Assembly (NCBI RefSeq): GCF_010389155.1
Contig: NC_057763.1
Coordinates: forward strand, 5,332,649-5,396,648
DNA from: Erigeron canadensis
Taxonomy: Eukaryota > Streptophyta > Magnoliopsida > Asterales > Asteraceae
Direction: 5' to 3'
Length of the DNA stretch: 64,000 nucleotides
Shown here piece by piece: positions 16,138 to 28,290 of the stretch. Position 1 is the first letter of the stretch; each line of letters begins with the position of its first letter. Under the pieces are notes generated by a model. The model was not told the origin of the DNA. It saw only the letters and a list, made by a program, of their open reading frames with translations, and searched no databases. The translations under genes were made by a program, and so were the position numbers.

Positions 16138-17989
16138 TCAAAGACTATATAATATAACAGCACAAACCCTATGGGATTAAACAAAAACCGAAACATATAG
16201 GCTTTTACGATTCACTAAAAATGGTTAATCATATTAGATTGCAGCAAATCCATACAGGAAACTATTACCCTGATGATTACAAACTAAAATCACAACTTAA
16301 AAACCAATTCCTTTGAATATAAACCACACACATTTTATCAAACACCTTGTGTGCATTCTCATAAATTGATTTATTATAAGTATAATAATAGGTGTCACCG
16401 AGACCCTTAGAAGCCAGACAGATGCTTAACTGTACAAGTGGGCGAGTGAGTGAATTTTCTGGTTGATCAATGAACGTCGGTGAGCGCTGAGAGGCGAGTT
16501 CGGTGGATGGAAATCCTTTTTGTCCCAAAATTTGCTTTCTTTTATTTTATTTCCAAAGGTCCGCTAAGTTTTAAGAACTTTGCATTTTATGCACCAAAGT
16601 GACAAGACTTCGATATTAATTATTTTTTATTTGTTTACTCGTATTTCACAAGTTGATTGAACATCACCACGTCAGTCTCTTATGAATCGGTAGAAGTAAG
16701 ATTTTCTGTATTACACCTTCCCATAACCCGTGTATGTCGGAATTGGGTACAATTATAACTCGAGAATCATAATTTATAGTCCATTTTTTAGTTTTGATGG
16801 CGTGATATACGACATTAGTTTATAGTTGTGTCTAATAATAGGGTTTTTTTTTTTTTAAAGTTAATTTCGATTCAGACGTATTGTAGGCAATTTTAATCAG
16901 CGATTTGTTGGACCTCCAACTCTCTTCTCATGGAAAATACCTTGAGATGAGAAACCTGAGACTTTAAAAAAAACTCACATCCGAAGTCCACATAATGAAT
17001 TTAGAAAATACTTCTGGCCAACCCATCTAAATGGAGTTGGTGTGTCTATTAGGTTCGATAGTTGTTACGTTGTAATCTTAGTGTCAGATACTCTTTACAA
17101 TATGTATTAAAATCTTATATTTAATTACAAGTAGTAATGAGCTTAAATGAATGATTATCAATGTCTAAATAGATACATAATTGTCATGTACTCATACTGT
17201 ATCATTGTTTACATCTTATTCAATATTTGACTATATGATCTTTCTGTCCTCCAAAATTATTCTCATATACTTTTGAGGAGTATGAAACATTCTTGATTAA
17301 AAAATATTTCAAAACAACTTTCAGTGAAATATCTCAGATAAACAAGTCAATATATCAAAAGGTATGTAACTATGTACATATTAAAACATGTCTCATAAGT
17401 AAAATAAAAAAATCTTTCTCTGGATTTTTTACCAAACTTAGCTACAATACATGATACATAAAATTAACTCACTATCCAGCTCAAAAACTCTATAATCGAT
17501 CGGGGTCCCTACAAACTTATCTGTACATAGGATCATCATTTATCGATCTCTATTGCAATTTAATCAGCCTACTAATATATAGTTAAGGTAACTTTTTCCT
17601 TAAATTAGATCGACAACCCTCGTGACTATGTCAACAAAGGAAAATAGTAGTATCATGCAAATGGAAGTAATAGACAAATTCTCATTTGATTGCTTTTAAG
17701 CCTTTATATTGGCTTCATTCAATATAAAACTAACAAGTAGGCATTTGAGTATTTCCAGATCATAATTCACAAATATAAGTTTGTATTTTAGTTTGGATCA
17801 TGATTTGCATATACAATTGGCAGTGTTAATTAGTAATGTTAGCCAAAAAAAAAAATGTTTTTGGTTTGTTTTGTGAACACATTTAAAACAATGTATCATC
17901 ACATATGAGTCATCCAAGACACTGGCCTGGTAAGACATTGCTTCATAGAGTCAACCATAAAATGGCCATCTTTGTTGGCAGTCCATTTT
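16136..17989. other. Intergenic region upstream of COQ5
   Basis: Presumed COQ5 promoter side, then AT-rich sequence. Apart from the SINE-like element at 16844-17010, I see no ORF, RNA gene or clear transposon end. The 83-codon minus-strand ORF at 16277-16528 shows no family features. Confidence 0.6.
16844..17010 (-). mobile_element. SINE-like element, family shared with 52418-52586
   Basis: Starts on the plus strand with a T-run (16844-16856), i.e. a poly(A) tail on the minus strand. It then shares words in order with 52418-52586: ttcgattcagacgt, caattttaa, cag-gattt, acctccaact, tcatggaaaat, gagatgaaa, gaag-ccacataatg-attt. The 52-kb copy has a B-box-like TTCGAGTT on the minus strand, which supports a tRNA-derived SINE. 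Here that part is degraded. Confidence 0.6.
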
Positions 17990-18830
17990 CATGGATCGCC
18001 GCTGTTAGAACAAGTAACCTGCTGCAGCAACAAGCTTAGACTAAGGAACTCAAAAGCATGGTTTTTCCAATATATTCCTTGCTCCAGCTCCCGGTCAAAA
18101 GCATAATCACGAGCACCAGAGAAAAGGGAGCGAACTTTAGCCGTAAGGGGTCTTCATTGACCCAGGCAACCAACCAAAACCGCTCCTAAAAGCCATTGTC
18201 GACTGTACCTCTAATCAATGATTGCAGCTTCAAGTTTGACTGTGCTAATAGATTTACTAGAAATGCAATCGAGTTCCAGGTGCCAGTAATACCTTTGGAG
18301 TGTGGTAGAACATGCCAACTCATGTTTGAGTCGTGAAGGGCCATGATAACCTTTCTCCATAGGGCCTTAGGCTCAATTTTAAACCTCCAGCACCATTTTG
18401 TCAGCAATGCAATTTGTTGATGGCTTGGATATAGGGGCTTTATATATAAAGAAATAAGTAGGCGACGCTTCAAGAACAGATTTTAGCAAAGTAAGCTTAC
18501 CCCCAGCTCAAAGATTTTGGATTTCCAAGCGGAAAGTCTCGCTTCAAAAGTTTCCACCACCTTATACCAATTAATTAGTAATTACTCTGTTGACAGTTCA
18601 TTGTTAACACCAATGATCAGGCCCAAATATTTTCAGGGAAAAAAAACCAACCTCAGAGCCAATTGAAGCATGCCAAACCATTTGTTTCTTCAAGATCAAC
18701 ACCAGTTCCATATAGCTTTACTTATTGAAGTTTATTTTGAGACCCGAAGTGAAATGAAAAACTTTGAGCAGCCTGCTCATATATATTAGCAATATTTGAG
18801 AGAAAAAAGGCATCATCAATTAACAGGACT
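17990..18830 (-). pseudogene. Degenerate LINE (L1-type) reverse transcriptase 3' fragment
   Basis: The minus strand reads, through stops and frame changes, like the C-terminal half of a plant L1 reverse transcriptase. The best block is 18186-18473, with LLISLYIKPLYPS, IALLTKWCWRFKIEPKALWRK, GTWNSI and LKLQSLIRGTVDNG. These match the usual region after the catalytic fingers (KWWWRF...LWRKVI). Upstream (18480-18830) only scattered words remain. No intact ORF, tail or target duplication is found. Confidence 0.65.
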
Positions 18831-19792
18831 GCCCTGGTTTTAGTATCTACTTATCCCATACATGTTTTCCTATACCTTCACATTAAGTATAGCTACCACT
18901 AAATTCATTAGTCCTAACACTGATTAGTCCATATATTGATATTTTCTTTTTGAGACAAAACATATCTCATATTAGTCAAAAAATTGCTAGGAACACATAA
19001 TCACCAAGTTAATTATCATATCTACCAAAATAAATGATTTCAACACTAAATCACAATTGCTTGGAACACATTAGCCCATTTGCAATGTGAATTTATGAAA
19101 TCTCCATTGAACTAAAACATTTGGTTATGGGTAAACATATATGAACACCCAGAAATTCTCCAACCTTATAGAGTAACATATTCGATGAGATAATGAAAAA
19201 GTATGTGGCGGTTGAGGTGACGTGCAATACATCCGTTCAACAACTCCCATTGTTGTGGTCTTGATATACAGGGGAGGTTACAATAGAGGCTTAATGAACA
19301 TTCAGCAGGTGCTAAACGAGACATAATCACAGTAAAACAATGACCAAGTAATTGCCAAGTGATCGAAAATACATCATGAGTCGAGTACTTATAACTTGAA
19401 GTTTATAGATATAGATTTATGCGCATTATAACACATGAATGCAATGAAAAGAATATGAAAACTTATTACATGATGATAAACCTTTGTTCACTTATATATG
19501 TAAAGATTAATAAAAAAATAAAATAAAAAAGAATGAAAGTATTCTAAATTCCCTATTTTCACAACTCAAATTATACATGAAGGCAAAAAAAGAAGGTATA
19601 ATATTTGAACAATTACAATGAAATCTGTGATCAATTTTCACAAACAAATTAAGCAAAAGCCCCATCTTCAGACAGAATGGTTATCTCTCCCTGCATATAT
19701 GTTTTCCTTGGATTTGAAGGAAGGAAGATTAATGGTGGATGTTAAATGTGTTTGTATATAATGTGTGTATTTATATATGTATGGAATTGGGA
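18831..19792. other. Non-coding stretch downstream of the LRX gene
   Basis: AT-rich sequence between the LINE remnant and the LRX stop codon. It includes the LRX 3' UTR on the minus strand. No other ORF or repeat stands out. Confidence 0.6.
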
Positions 19793-22135
19793 TTAGTAAT
19801 AGGGGATTGCAGGTGGTGGTGGAGAGGGGTAGGAAACTCCGAAGACGGGTGGAAGAGGAATGTCATCGAATGATGGTGATGGTGGTGGCGAAGATAGGTG
19901 CGTTTGTTTATGGGGTGGTGGTGATGTGTAGTGGTGATATTTGGGTGATGGTGGTGGAGATTGAGTTAGTGGTGGTTGATGGTGCCATTGTTGTGGTGGT
20001 GGTGGTGGTGGTGATTGAGTGGGGGTTTCACATGGTTTTGGAGGTGGTGGCGGTGGGGATGCTGGAGGGCAGTCAGCTGTTGGTGGTGATGAGTAATGTT
20101 GTGGTGGCGGTGGTGGCGATGAGTAGTGTGGTGGTGGTGGCGGCGGCGATGAATAGTGTGGTGGTGGTGGCGGTGAAGAATAGTGTGGCGGTGGTGGGGA
20201 TGAGTAGTAGTATGCTGGTGGAGGAGGTGGTGATGACTGCAGTGGTGGTGGTGGTGGTGATGAGTAATGTGGTGGGGGTGGGGAGGAGTAGTGTGGTGGC
20301 GGTGACTGAGGAGGAGGAGGTGGTGGTGGTGGTGAGCATGGGAGTGGTGGTGATGGGGTTGGTGGAGGTGGTGGTGATGGCGATGGTGGGGGCGGCGGCG
20401 GAGATGCATAATAAGGTGGTGGTGGAGATGGTGATGGCGGAGGTGGTGGTGATGGTGATGGTGGAGGTGGTGGAGATGGTGAAGGTGGCGGAGGTGGTGA
20501 TGAGTAATATGGTGGTGGTGGCGATGGTGAAGGAGGGGGCGGGGGTGATGGTGAGGGTGGTGGAGGTGGCGATGGTGGTGGTGGTGATGGTGGAGGTGGT
20601 GACGGTGGTGGCGGTGACGGTGATGGTGGTGGAGGTGACGGTGGTGGTGGTGCTACACGGGTCACAGGTGAAGTCTCAAACATGGGAGGCGAAGGTGGTG
20701 GTGGCCTGTGTCGCTCACTTGGCGAAATTTCCCAAACTGGTGGTGGTGGTGCGTGTCGTTCACTTGGCGATATTTCCCAAACTGGTGGTGGTGGTGGTAT
20801 AACTCGAGGTTTAACCTCTTGTGGTGGCGGATGTGATCTCATAACCGGTGATGACTCAAAAACAGGAGGCGGTGGGCTAGCCCTAACACGCTGCCTGGGC
20901 GACGTAGCCGCTTTAGGAGCGGGTGGTTTTGGAGAACCAGCCCTCCTTCTAGATTCTGACTTCGACTTAGACCGTGGTGGCGAGGCCACAGGTGCGACCG
21001 TACCACACCCCATCTTACTACAATCAACCGGGCGTGCATCGCTTGAAGCACATTCCCTACCAGACCGTTGACCCGATTTTCCAACAATACAATTCTTCTC
21101 ATCATCAAACAACTTGCCACCACCTTGAACCGCCACACAGGATGGCGCTTCACCGGTGAAATAATTATACGAAAATGTAAAGTTTTGCAACTTGGGCAAC
21201 TTACAAATACTATCTGGCACGACTCCGGTCAGTTTATTATGCGCGACATTAAGTTCCTCCACACTTCTCATCCCAGCTATAGCTGCAGGTAATGGTCCTT
21301 GAAGACTATTAAAACTGACGTCGAAAACCGTCACTTTTTTAAGAGCCCCAATTTGAACCGGCAAACAGCTTGTCAAATTATCATTCATAAGAATAATTTC
21401 ATTCAATGTTGACCCCATTTGACCAATACTTGCAGGAAGACAGCCACCCAGATTATTATTAGCCAATACAAGAACCGAAACCGGTGATTTGCCCAAATTT
21501 GGTGGAATACCGAACTTGAACCGGTTGTCATTCAAGAAAACCGCGTCAAGATCTTTATCAAAAAGTTGAAATGGAACAGACCCTTCAAACTCATTGAACC
21601 GGAGGTCTAAAAATTTTAAAACCGGAAGAGATAAAACAACATTTGGGAACGGTCCAACGAACCGGTTGTTGCTTATATCAAGCTCATGTAAAAGCTTTAG
21701 TTTTTTGAAAGTTTTTGGGACGGTCCCACAAAACCGGTTCGAGTTAATGTGGAAGAGTGCAAGGTCAGTCAAAAGACCAAGCTCTTCTGGGAGGTAACCT
21801 GCGATATCAGCATGGTTGAGATCGATCCCAGCGACTACTCGGTTCGAGACGTTGAATGGTGAGGGAGCACAAAACACTCCTGGGTAAGAGCAAACCGCTG
21901 GACCGGTCCAATTTGATGTGAAGTTAAATGGGTCAGAAAAGATTGCGGTTTTCCATGCTTGTAGAGCAATGTAGGCTTTTCTAAGACTTTGGTTCTCGAA
22001 AACAAGGTTTTTTACGTCGTCGGCATCGTTGTCGTTGCTGTCTGCGGCGGCAGCGTGGCGGAGGAAGGCGGCAAAGAGGAGAATGGTAAGGAGGAGGAGG
22101 TGTAAACGTGGTGGTGGCATTATATTTTTTTTCAT
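19793..22135 (-). CDS. LRX: Leucine-rich repeat extensin (LRX) cell-wall protein
   Basis: Extracellular chimeric protein that binds RALF peptides through its LRR part and anchors in the wall through its extensin part, regulating wall expansion. Single exon, 780 aa. Signal peptide: residues ~6-31, hydrophobic LLLLTILLFAAFL then HAAAA. LRR N-cap AYIALQAWKTAIFSDPFNFTSNW and VCSYPGVFCAPSP (~55-90), then about ten LRRs (~100-340; e.g. LDISNNRFVGPFP). A Cys-rich hinge with VDCSKMGCG (~375) follows. From ~390 to the end is an extensin domain with SPPPP runs and Tyr motifs (YYSSPPPP, HYSSPPPP), ending FGVSYPSPPPPAIPYY, the LRX C-terminal signature. Tyr residues allow cross-linking in the wall. The low-complexity coding produces long false ORFs on the other strand. 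Vegetative versus pollen type cannot be settled, though the C-terminus favours the vegetative LRX3-5 group. Confidence 0.95.
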   Translation of the reverse strand: MKKNIMPPPRLHLLLLTILLFAAFLRHAAAADSNDNDADDVKNLVFENQSLRKAYIALQAWKTAIFSDPFNFTSNWTGPAVCSYPGVFCAPSPFNVSNRVVAGIDLNHADIAGYLPEELGLLTDLALFHINSNRFCGTVPKTFKKLKLLHELDISNNRFVGPFPNVVLSLPVLKFLDLRFNEFEGSVPFQLFDKDLDAVFLNDNRFKFGIPPNLGKSPVSVLVLANNNLGGCLPASIGQMGSTLNEIILMNDNLTSCLPVQIGALKKVTVFDVSFNSLQGPLPAAIAGMRSVEELNVAHNKLTGVVPDSICKLPKLQNFTFSYNYFTGEAPSCVAVQGGGKLFDDEKNCIVGKSGQRSGRECASSDARPVDCSKMGCGTVAPVASPPRSKSKSESRRRAGSPKPPAPKAATSPRQRVRASPPPPVFESSPVMRSHPPPQEVKPRVIPPPPPVWEISPSERHAPPPPVWEISPSERHRPPPPSPPMFETSPVTRVAPPPPSPPPPSPSPPPPSPPPPSPPPPSPPPPPSPSPPPPPSPSPPPPYYSSPPPPPSPSPPPPPSPSPPPPPSPSPPPPYYASPPPPPPSPSPPPPPTPSPPLPCSPPPPPPPPQSPPPHYSSPPPPHYSSPPPPPLQSSPPPPPAYYYSSPPPPHYSSPPPPPHYSSPPPPPPHYSSPPPPPQHYSSPPTADCPPASPPPPPPKPCETPTQSPPPPPPQQWHHQPPLTQSPPPSPKYHHYTSPPPHKQTHLSSPPPSPSFDDIPLPPVFGVSYPSPPPPAIPYY

Positions 22136-22267
22136 ATGAGGAAGTAATCGGTGTATGTATTTCTTGTATATTGTGTATGTATATGTATATTGTATTTATG
22201 TGTGTGTGTTTATGAAAAAATGGCCCAACTGGCCGATGCGTGTTTTGTGTTAATTTCCACCAATGTG

Positions 22268-22277
22268 TATATTTAAA
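22268..22277 (-). promoter_or_regulatory. TATA-like box of the LRX gene
   Basis: The minus strand reads TTTAAATATA at 22277-22268, about 135 bases upstream of the LRX ATG (22133-22135). A leader of ~100 nt would result. This is position-based inference only. Confidence 0.4.
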
Positions 22278-22888
22278 GGTAGACATTTTATTATTATATT
22301 AATATTAATATAGTTAAATATGTATAAATAGTATAAAATTAAAATGTGAGTATTATATTTCATAAATTGAATTGAAATTGATTGTTGTGGTATGTATTAT
22401 TCTCAAAATCAAAATATTAGTTTAAAGAGTGATTCACCTGCCACCAAACCCATGTTAAGTCTTCTGGCTTCCCTGGCTTTTTCTGTTACTTGTATTCCAA
22501 AGTTATAATAATGTTGTTTATTGTTTTTATAATATTGTTTAAATAATTGATAACACGGTTTTGTTTAATAATAATTGCTAATTTACACCTATGTTTGATT
22601 AATCCTACAATGAGTAACATGTGTGTTAGGGTATATGATGTTGGATTAATTATTAAGAGATTATAGATTATTGTTAAAACATAAACTTATGGCTTGCATT
22701 GTATAGTTATTTTCCCTAGTCTTTAGTAATTCAAATGTTTTAATTGATGGGTAGTTCTCATTTTAGAACCATAATAGTTTGATATCTATCCATATATCAA
22801 GATGCGAATTGTTCATATAATTTATATTTCTAAAATGAACAAAATGATAAATATTGAAATACATACCGTTAATATAAAACAGTTTCAA

Positions 22889-23110
22889 TCTAATACTATA
22901 TTAAAAAAAGGAGTTTAGAGAAGCATTTGAAACCACCAGAGTCCCTTTTGACATAAAGTTTCCACTAATTATTCCTTTTAATATATTTTCACACAAATTC
23001 ATACATATATTTCAATAACCAGTGCTCAAAACAAACAATAATAACTTTATCCATCTATTGTTCTTTTCAATCAAATCCATACCCATTTTCAGTCTTATAC
23101 ATAAAGTAAA
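22889..23110 (+). mobile_element. Helitron 5'-end fragment related to the nest-forming Helitron
   Basis: Starts A|TCTAATACTATATTAAAA at 22889 and continues with agaagcatttgaaaccacc, agagtccc and cattttc blocks. These match, in the same order, the sequence at 25956-26230 at the start of the large Helitron. No 3' end was identified. Confidence 0.55.
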
Positions 23111-23839
23111 CACACTCAAAATAAATGTTATTTTCTCATGTTAATTTCTAAACCATAAGGTCTTCCTAATTTGCGTGTTTAACAAGATACATTACATAAT
23201 CGCATTAGAATTAAAAGTTTCGTTAAGTTACATTAAATAGTTGAACACCTACCATAAAATTCAGGAGGTGAGTTTTTGATATGGAAACGTACAACTTTTT
23301 TATACACGTAAACCTTAAGGGTTTTATTTATCATTTTCCTAGAATTAATTATTGTAATGCTTTTAAAATAATGAATTTAATGTCACTAAACATGAAATCA
23401 TATAAATACGAGTAAAACATAAAAGTTAAAAAGCCTCTAGAAACTTAGCCCCCTAATGCTTTTCAAAATTATAGACGCTGCACCGGCAAGAATAAAAGTC
23501 TATCTGAGCTCAATAATAAAAAGGGACAATATGACAAGCCAGCACGTTGCCAGAATTTATCGGAAAATGACTTTTAGGATTGATAACTACAAAATTAAAA
23601 CATTAAACAAATACATAGAAAGTTGACAATATAATTGGAGTAGTGGAGAGTTTGTAATGTTGGTATTATAGTAGTTTTAAATTTTTAAAAGTCCAAATTT
23701 AAATAACTCTTGAAAGAGTGTATTAGAGCTATCTCTTCTTTAGAATAAAAAACCACTTTTATATTTTATAAAAAAGAAATATCGGACTAACTAAAGGGAC
23801 TATATGGCAAGGAGTTTTTAGGGGCTTTTAAGGGCTTAA

Positions 23840-24075
23840 AAGCTCATAGTTTTTAAAAATAAGCGTATTTGAAAATTATAGCCGTGTTTGGTATTACATA
23901 AGAAATCAAAAGCCCTAGCCCGAAATACTACTAAAAGCCTCAAAAGATTTTTAAAATAAAAGCTCATAGGAAGAGAGTTGAAAAAAAAGCCCCAGCCTCT
24001 AACCCCAACGTCAAGCTCCAGCCCCAAGCCCTTAACTACAGCCTCAGCTCCAAGCTTTTGTGCCAAACATACCCA
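23840..24075. mobile_element. MITE-like element with GTGTTTGGTA / TGCCAAACAT ends
   Basis: GTGTTTGGTATTACATAAG near 23885 faces TTTGTGCCAAACATACCC near 24060 in inverted orientation; the interior holds repeated aaaagccc/agccccaagccc words. Inverted ends of the gTGTTTGG type are common in plant MITEs. Exact borders and the target duplication are not resolved. Confidence 0.4.
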
Positions 24076-24171
24076 AAAACAAATGTTTTACAAAAGAATA
24101 ACAAACATACAAATAAATGATTATAGTCATAATTTAGATAATTACATAAAATCTTAATCTTAATCTTAATC

Positions 24172-24440
24172 TTAATACATACTAAAAAGAAACTGACGTA
24201 ACTTCAATTGATTAGTCACAACCCTCAATTTCACAAAACTAATTAAATCAAAATTAATTTACATTTTTTGTTTTTTATCACTAATTTACACTTTAACCCA
24301 ATTAAAAAATTATTAATACTTTATTGCATAATGTATATTTAACAACAAAAAATAGTTAAAAGTTAAATATTTAAATTTAACGTATAAGTATCTTTTTTTG
24401 TTTCATATACTAATTCTTATATTTATAATGTTATAAAATA
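24172..24440. repeat. Dispersed AT-rich repeat, copy 1 of 3
   Basis: Shares ordered blocks with 42222-42470 and, more weakly, 53800-54130: aaagaaactgac, ttcaattg, tcacaa-c-tcaattt, aattaaatcaa, ttaatttacatttttt, tcac-aatttacacttta, ttattgcataatgt, atagttaaaagttaaa. No coding content. It may be the 5' part of a Helitron-like or other non-autonomous family. Confidence 0.6.
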
Positions 24441-27400
24441 ATAAATAAGTAATTTATAATCCCTTATTATGCATTTACAACCATTTGTATAATCAGTTAG
24501 ATTTCAAAACAAATATATATTTTAAAGTACATTATCACAACATTCAAATTTTAATTGCAATTAATCTAATTTAAGCAAGGTTAGCCATATCAATGTATGT
24601 TGAGCTTAAAAAAAAATAACTGTTCGACACTTAAACTTGGATGTGATACATTCATATCTTGATTTCTAATTCATTAAAAACATTAGAAACCAATCATATA
24701 TATATATATATAGAAATTAGTACACTGCTTCCTTTTACATCAATTATTTTGACATTAATAATCACATCGCTGCCGTCACCCATCGCCATCGAGCCCTGGG
24801 CATACGTCATAGTCCTAAAAATGAATCATAATCAATAAAACTCATAACATATTTATCGATTTGTCACATAGTGTGTGGGCATCAAGTTGATACAATGTGT
24901 TTTTCCCAAAATCAACATAAGAGAGTAGTAGTAATCCACTAATTAGGTGGGGCCCACAAAACGGCGATAATGAGACGCGTATAGGAAGCTCCATGACTGA
25001 CGGCGTTTGTAGAATATCTTTTTTGTTGGCAATTGGCATCCTATTCTTGTAACATCTTTAAAGTTAGAAACTTTTATTTGTGATGTTTTTCATTTTTTTT
25101 TAAGGATTTGCTAACTAGTTAATGAAGTCAAATTTTTCCTAAATTATTAAAAATCACATTTAAAGCTCATTAAATCAACTTGCTAATTACCATTTTTATA
25201 TGAATCATAAATACCTAATTAAATATTTAAGGAAAATTTGACTTCATTAAATGCACCATAACTAGTGCCCCAAGGGCACTAGCAAATCCCTTTTTTTTAT
25301 ATAAAATACAACGTCCTTTTTTGGGCAAATATACAAATTAATGTATGTATTCTTTTCTCTTTAATTGCAAAGTAGAATGGCCAAATATGGAATTGGGCCT
25401 AGGCAATATTGTGGCCCTATGGGTGAAGAAAATGTCGCAAGTCAACCCAAATTATAAAAATTGGGTCAGGAAGGACTATGGGCTAAGAAGCAGAATTGGG
25501 TTAGGAAGAAATATGGGCTTAGAAGAAGTAGGTTAACATATTGTACGATAAATATTCAAGAACTTTTACGTATTTTTTATTTAATATATTCGGAAAATGC
25601 CCCTAGTTATAAAATTATAAAATGAAGAATAGGCAATCTAGTTGAAGTACTAGATTATTTGAATCTTACTTTTAATCTTAATCTTATCTTAATATCTACT
25701 AATATACTAAAACATTATTATAGTATCCTTGAAATGACATGTGACGAAATCCTTAATCGATACGTATCTTTTTTATTTAATTTTTAAACATTTATATTTA
25801 AATAAAAAATCCTAATCCAACTATGTTTCTAATTATTATTAATTAAATTAATAATACAATCATATATGTTTATAAATAATTTTATAGAGTTTTGATTACT
25901 TCATTGTTCATCTTCGAGACTTGCCATTATATTGGGGATAGTTCCCTACTTCACATCTATAACTATACTAAAAGAGGAGGCTGAAGAAGCATTTGAAGCC
26001 ACCAGAGCCCCTCTTGAAACCAAATTCCCGCTCCCACCCCTCTAATTCATTTTCCACGTTTCTTTAAACCACAAAAAAATTAAAAAAAAAACCCTGCAAC
26101 CCTTCTCTAATACAAATGAATATAACATCAATCTGCTTCAATCTTTCTTCCTCAGCCTCTTCTCACAATTCAACCTACCTGTTCCTTTATTGAAATCCTC
26201 ATCAAAGCATTCAGCCACATATTATTCTTTGTTCTCCATCCAATTTTGTTTACATTTGATCTCTAAACCGTAAAAAACCCTAAATCGTTGTTGTTGATGG
26301 AGATGATGTTCGCGACATGTTGTTGGAGGAAATACTTAGGTGATCAGAATTTGGTTGAATTCACTTGCTATATGGATGAATTTTATGGTAAATCGTTGAG
26401 CGCCCACCAATTGTTTGCTATAATGCCTGAATGAGAAAACATGAGTACATTAGCTGGTATTTTTTACCCGATTAACATATTTTAGTTTCTTAGTTTATGT
26501 TTTATTGGTATGTTTTGATAATGCAATTTTCTCTTTACCTTTCATTGTAGTGAAAATTTTGTTTGCAATCCAATTTTTAAATAATCATTTAGATTTCAGC
26601 TTACCCATATATTGTAGTGACACAATGGTCTACATTGAATACTATACATATGTTGATGTAAGGGTTTGTGTTGACTTGGTAACTTGTGACCGGGTAACTT
26701 GCATATCTGATAACTCTTGCTAAATTTGCCTTTGGCAGAGCCGGCCCTGGGGGTGGGTGATGTGCGTTTTTATTAAACTAACTAAGTTTTAAATTTATAA
26801 TTCAAGGATTACCTATTCGATCTTAAAACGCAACTAAGAGCAGTGTACTCTGTCTAGTAGTAATATAGCCTAGGTAAGTCCAGGTTTGTTCTCAGGGAAC
26901 TTAATTATAAGAAAACTAAAATATTTAGAAATGAAATTACAAGTTGTGATTGGGGGTTTTCCTAATTAACTAATTGCACATAAATTTGAGAGAATTAATA
27001 AATGTAAGAACTGACATTCGTTTGGTTTTGATTGACACGCTTAAAAGCAATTATGATTGAAGTTGTTGAACGACTCTTTTCAAATTCAGATTCTCGTTAG
27101 ATTCACTTGAATAATTTAGTTCAACTGCCTTTCGACTGGTTGAACACTTTAATGAACTCCTGATAAGGTCATTCATTAAGCATTAAGTATTGAGCCTGTT
27201 ACTATGACTGAAATCTTTAATGTAAGTCTAAATTCTTGTTAAAGTATAAAGACGCTGATTACCCACACTACTTGGCTCCGGTTTCCGTTCGCCAAATTGG
27301 TTTAGTTAATCTTAATTAAAATCATACCCGTTTGAACCAATTATTAATTCCCAACCAAGTGTCCAGTTATAGATCAATTGATTACACTGATTAAAGACCG

Positions 27401-27819
27401 ATCATGTTTCGCAAACAAATTAAAATGACCCTAGAGCCTCGGTACCAAGTCGACTCAATCAATTAAAATCAGTTTGTATATGAAAATTAATAACAAGCAG
27501 GATCAAATAAATATGGTCGACGATTTAGCATAGAAACTGTTCAACAATCAACCATAATCAACAATCAAGTCATGTTTACATCACGTCCAAACGAATGTCT
27601 AGTAAATTAGCTACTCATAGACTGAGTAGCCATGAACAATCTGATAAAATAAAATAACATAGAAATCTGAAATCAACAGAGAGAAAGAAAGAATGAAGAA
27701 CCGGGTGATTAAGAATCACTGGAATGGATTGCCAAGTGTTGATGATGTTAAATCTGTTATGGATTGCCGTCACTTTCGACCTATGTGCTCTGCTTATGTT
27801 TTTAGGGTTTATAACGGAG

Positions 27820-27827
27820 TATTTATA
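27820..27827 (-). promoter_or_regulatory. TATA box of the left LTR
   Basis: The minus strand reads CTATAAATAC; TATAAATA is at 27827-27820. It lies just downstream, in the element sense, of the eight-motif dyad array, so the array sits in U3 where promoters and enhancers are expected. The matching box in the other LTR is at 38308-38315. Confidence 0.7.
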
Positions 27828-27865
27828 GGCAAAATACGAAAAACCCTATTCTGGCCGACCTATCT

Positions 27866-28051
27866 CCAGCGGCGCTGGTTTTGGTGCCAGCGGCGCTGGT
27901 CTGCTTCCTGAAGGGACGAGCGGCGCTGGTTTTGGTGCCAGCGACGCTGGTGTATGCCTGAAGGATGAGCGGCGCTAGTTTTCATGCCAGCGGCGCTGGT
28001 CCGGTGCCTGAAGGACTCCAGCGGTGCTGGTTTAAATTCCAGCGTCGCTGA
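27866..28051. repeat. Dyad-motif array in the left LTR (8 motifs, 51-bp period)
   Basis: Eight copies of CCAGCGGCGCTGG or close variants. Measured from the A of each motif the spacings are 21, 30, 21, 28, 21, 31 and 21 bases, i.e. four pairs. Within pairs the spacer is 8 bases (TTTTGGTG twice, TTTTCATG, TTTAAATT); between pairs it contains CCTGAAGG. Each motif is self-complementary except for its central base. GC content is far above the surroundings. Confidence 0.95.
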
Positions 28052-28290
28052 ACACTTCATTTCGCCTACATTTCCATGGTTCGACTCTCAATCTTCGTAC
28101 TCACAAGTCTTGAACTTCGTCCTTAACTCTCCTACACTCATTCCTACTCTCTCGATCAGTCATCTCTCAATTCGAACCTGTCAACAAACCTAAATCCATT
28201 AAGTACCTTAAAGCTTACATTAATGATTCATTTATGCCTCGAAATCAAAACAATTTAGTAATGAAAAAGTCACAAATAAATCGTTCATCA

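Larger units (their letters stand above)
22290..25955. other. AT-rich intergenic region with transposon fragments
   Basis: No host coding sequence is seen. Recognisable pieces: a Helitron 5' end fragment (22889-23110), a MITE-like element (23840-24075), a dispersed AT-rich repeat (24172-24440) preceded by tandem TCTTAA units (24150-24175), and a Helitron-like 3' end near 24770-24815. The short ORF at 25345-25536 is repetitive (tGGG/gaagaa words) and shows no family. Confidence 0.6.
26758..28290 (-). repeat. Athila 3' LTR (left in the window)
   Basis: 1,533 bases, TGATGTGCG...CATCA. Compared by eye with 37214-38778 it has about 12 substitutions (mostly transitions), two single-base gaps and a 30-base deletion near 27763. 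It contains a TATA box at 27820-27827 (minus strand) and the dyad array 27866-28051. Confidence 0.95.

Noticed and set aside
19765..20802. 345-codon plus-strand ORF rich in Val/Met
   Set aside because: It is antisense to the Pro-rich extensin repeat of the LRX gene; the composition (Val/Met runs from GTGGTG) is a by-product. The minus-strand product has full domain structure.
27866..28051. Regularly spaced repeats resembling a CRISPR array
   Set aside because: Plant nuclear DNA; repeats are only 13 bases with alternating 8- and 17-base spacers that are themselves similar, and the array lies within an LTR.
27693..28193. Plus-strand ORFs in the LTR (and their twins at 38151-38681)
   Set aside because: They run through the dyad array on the strand opposite to the element's transcription; both LTRs carry them only because LTRs are repeats.
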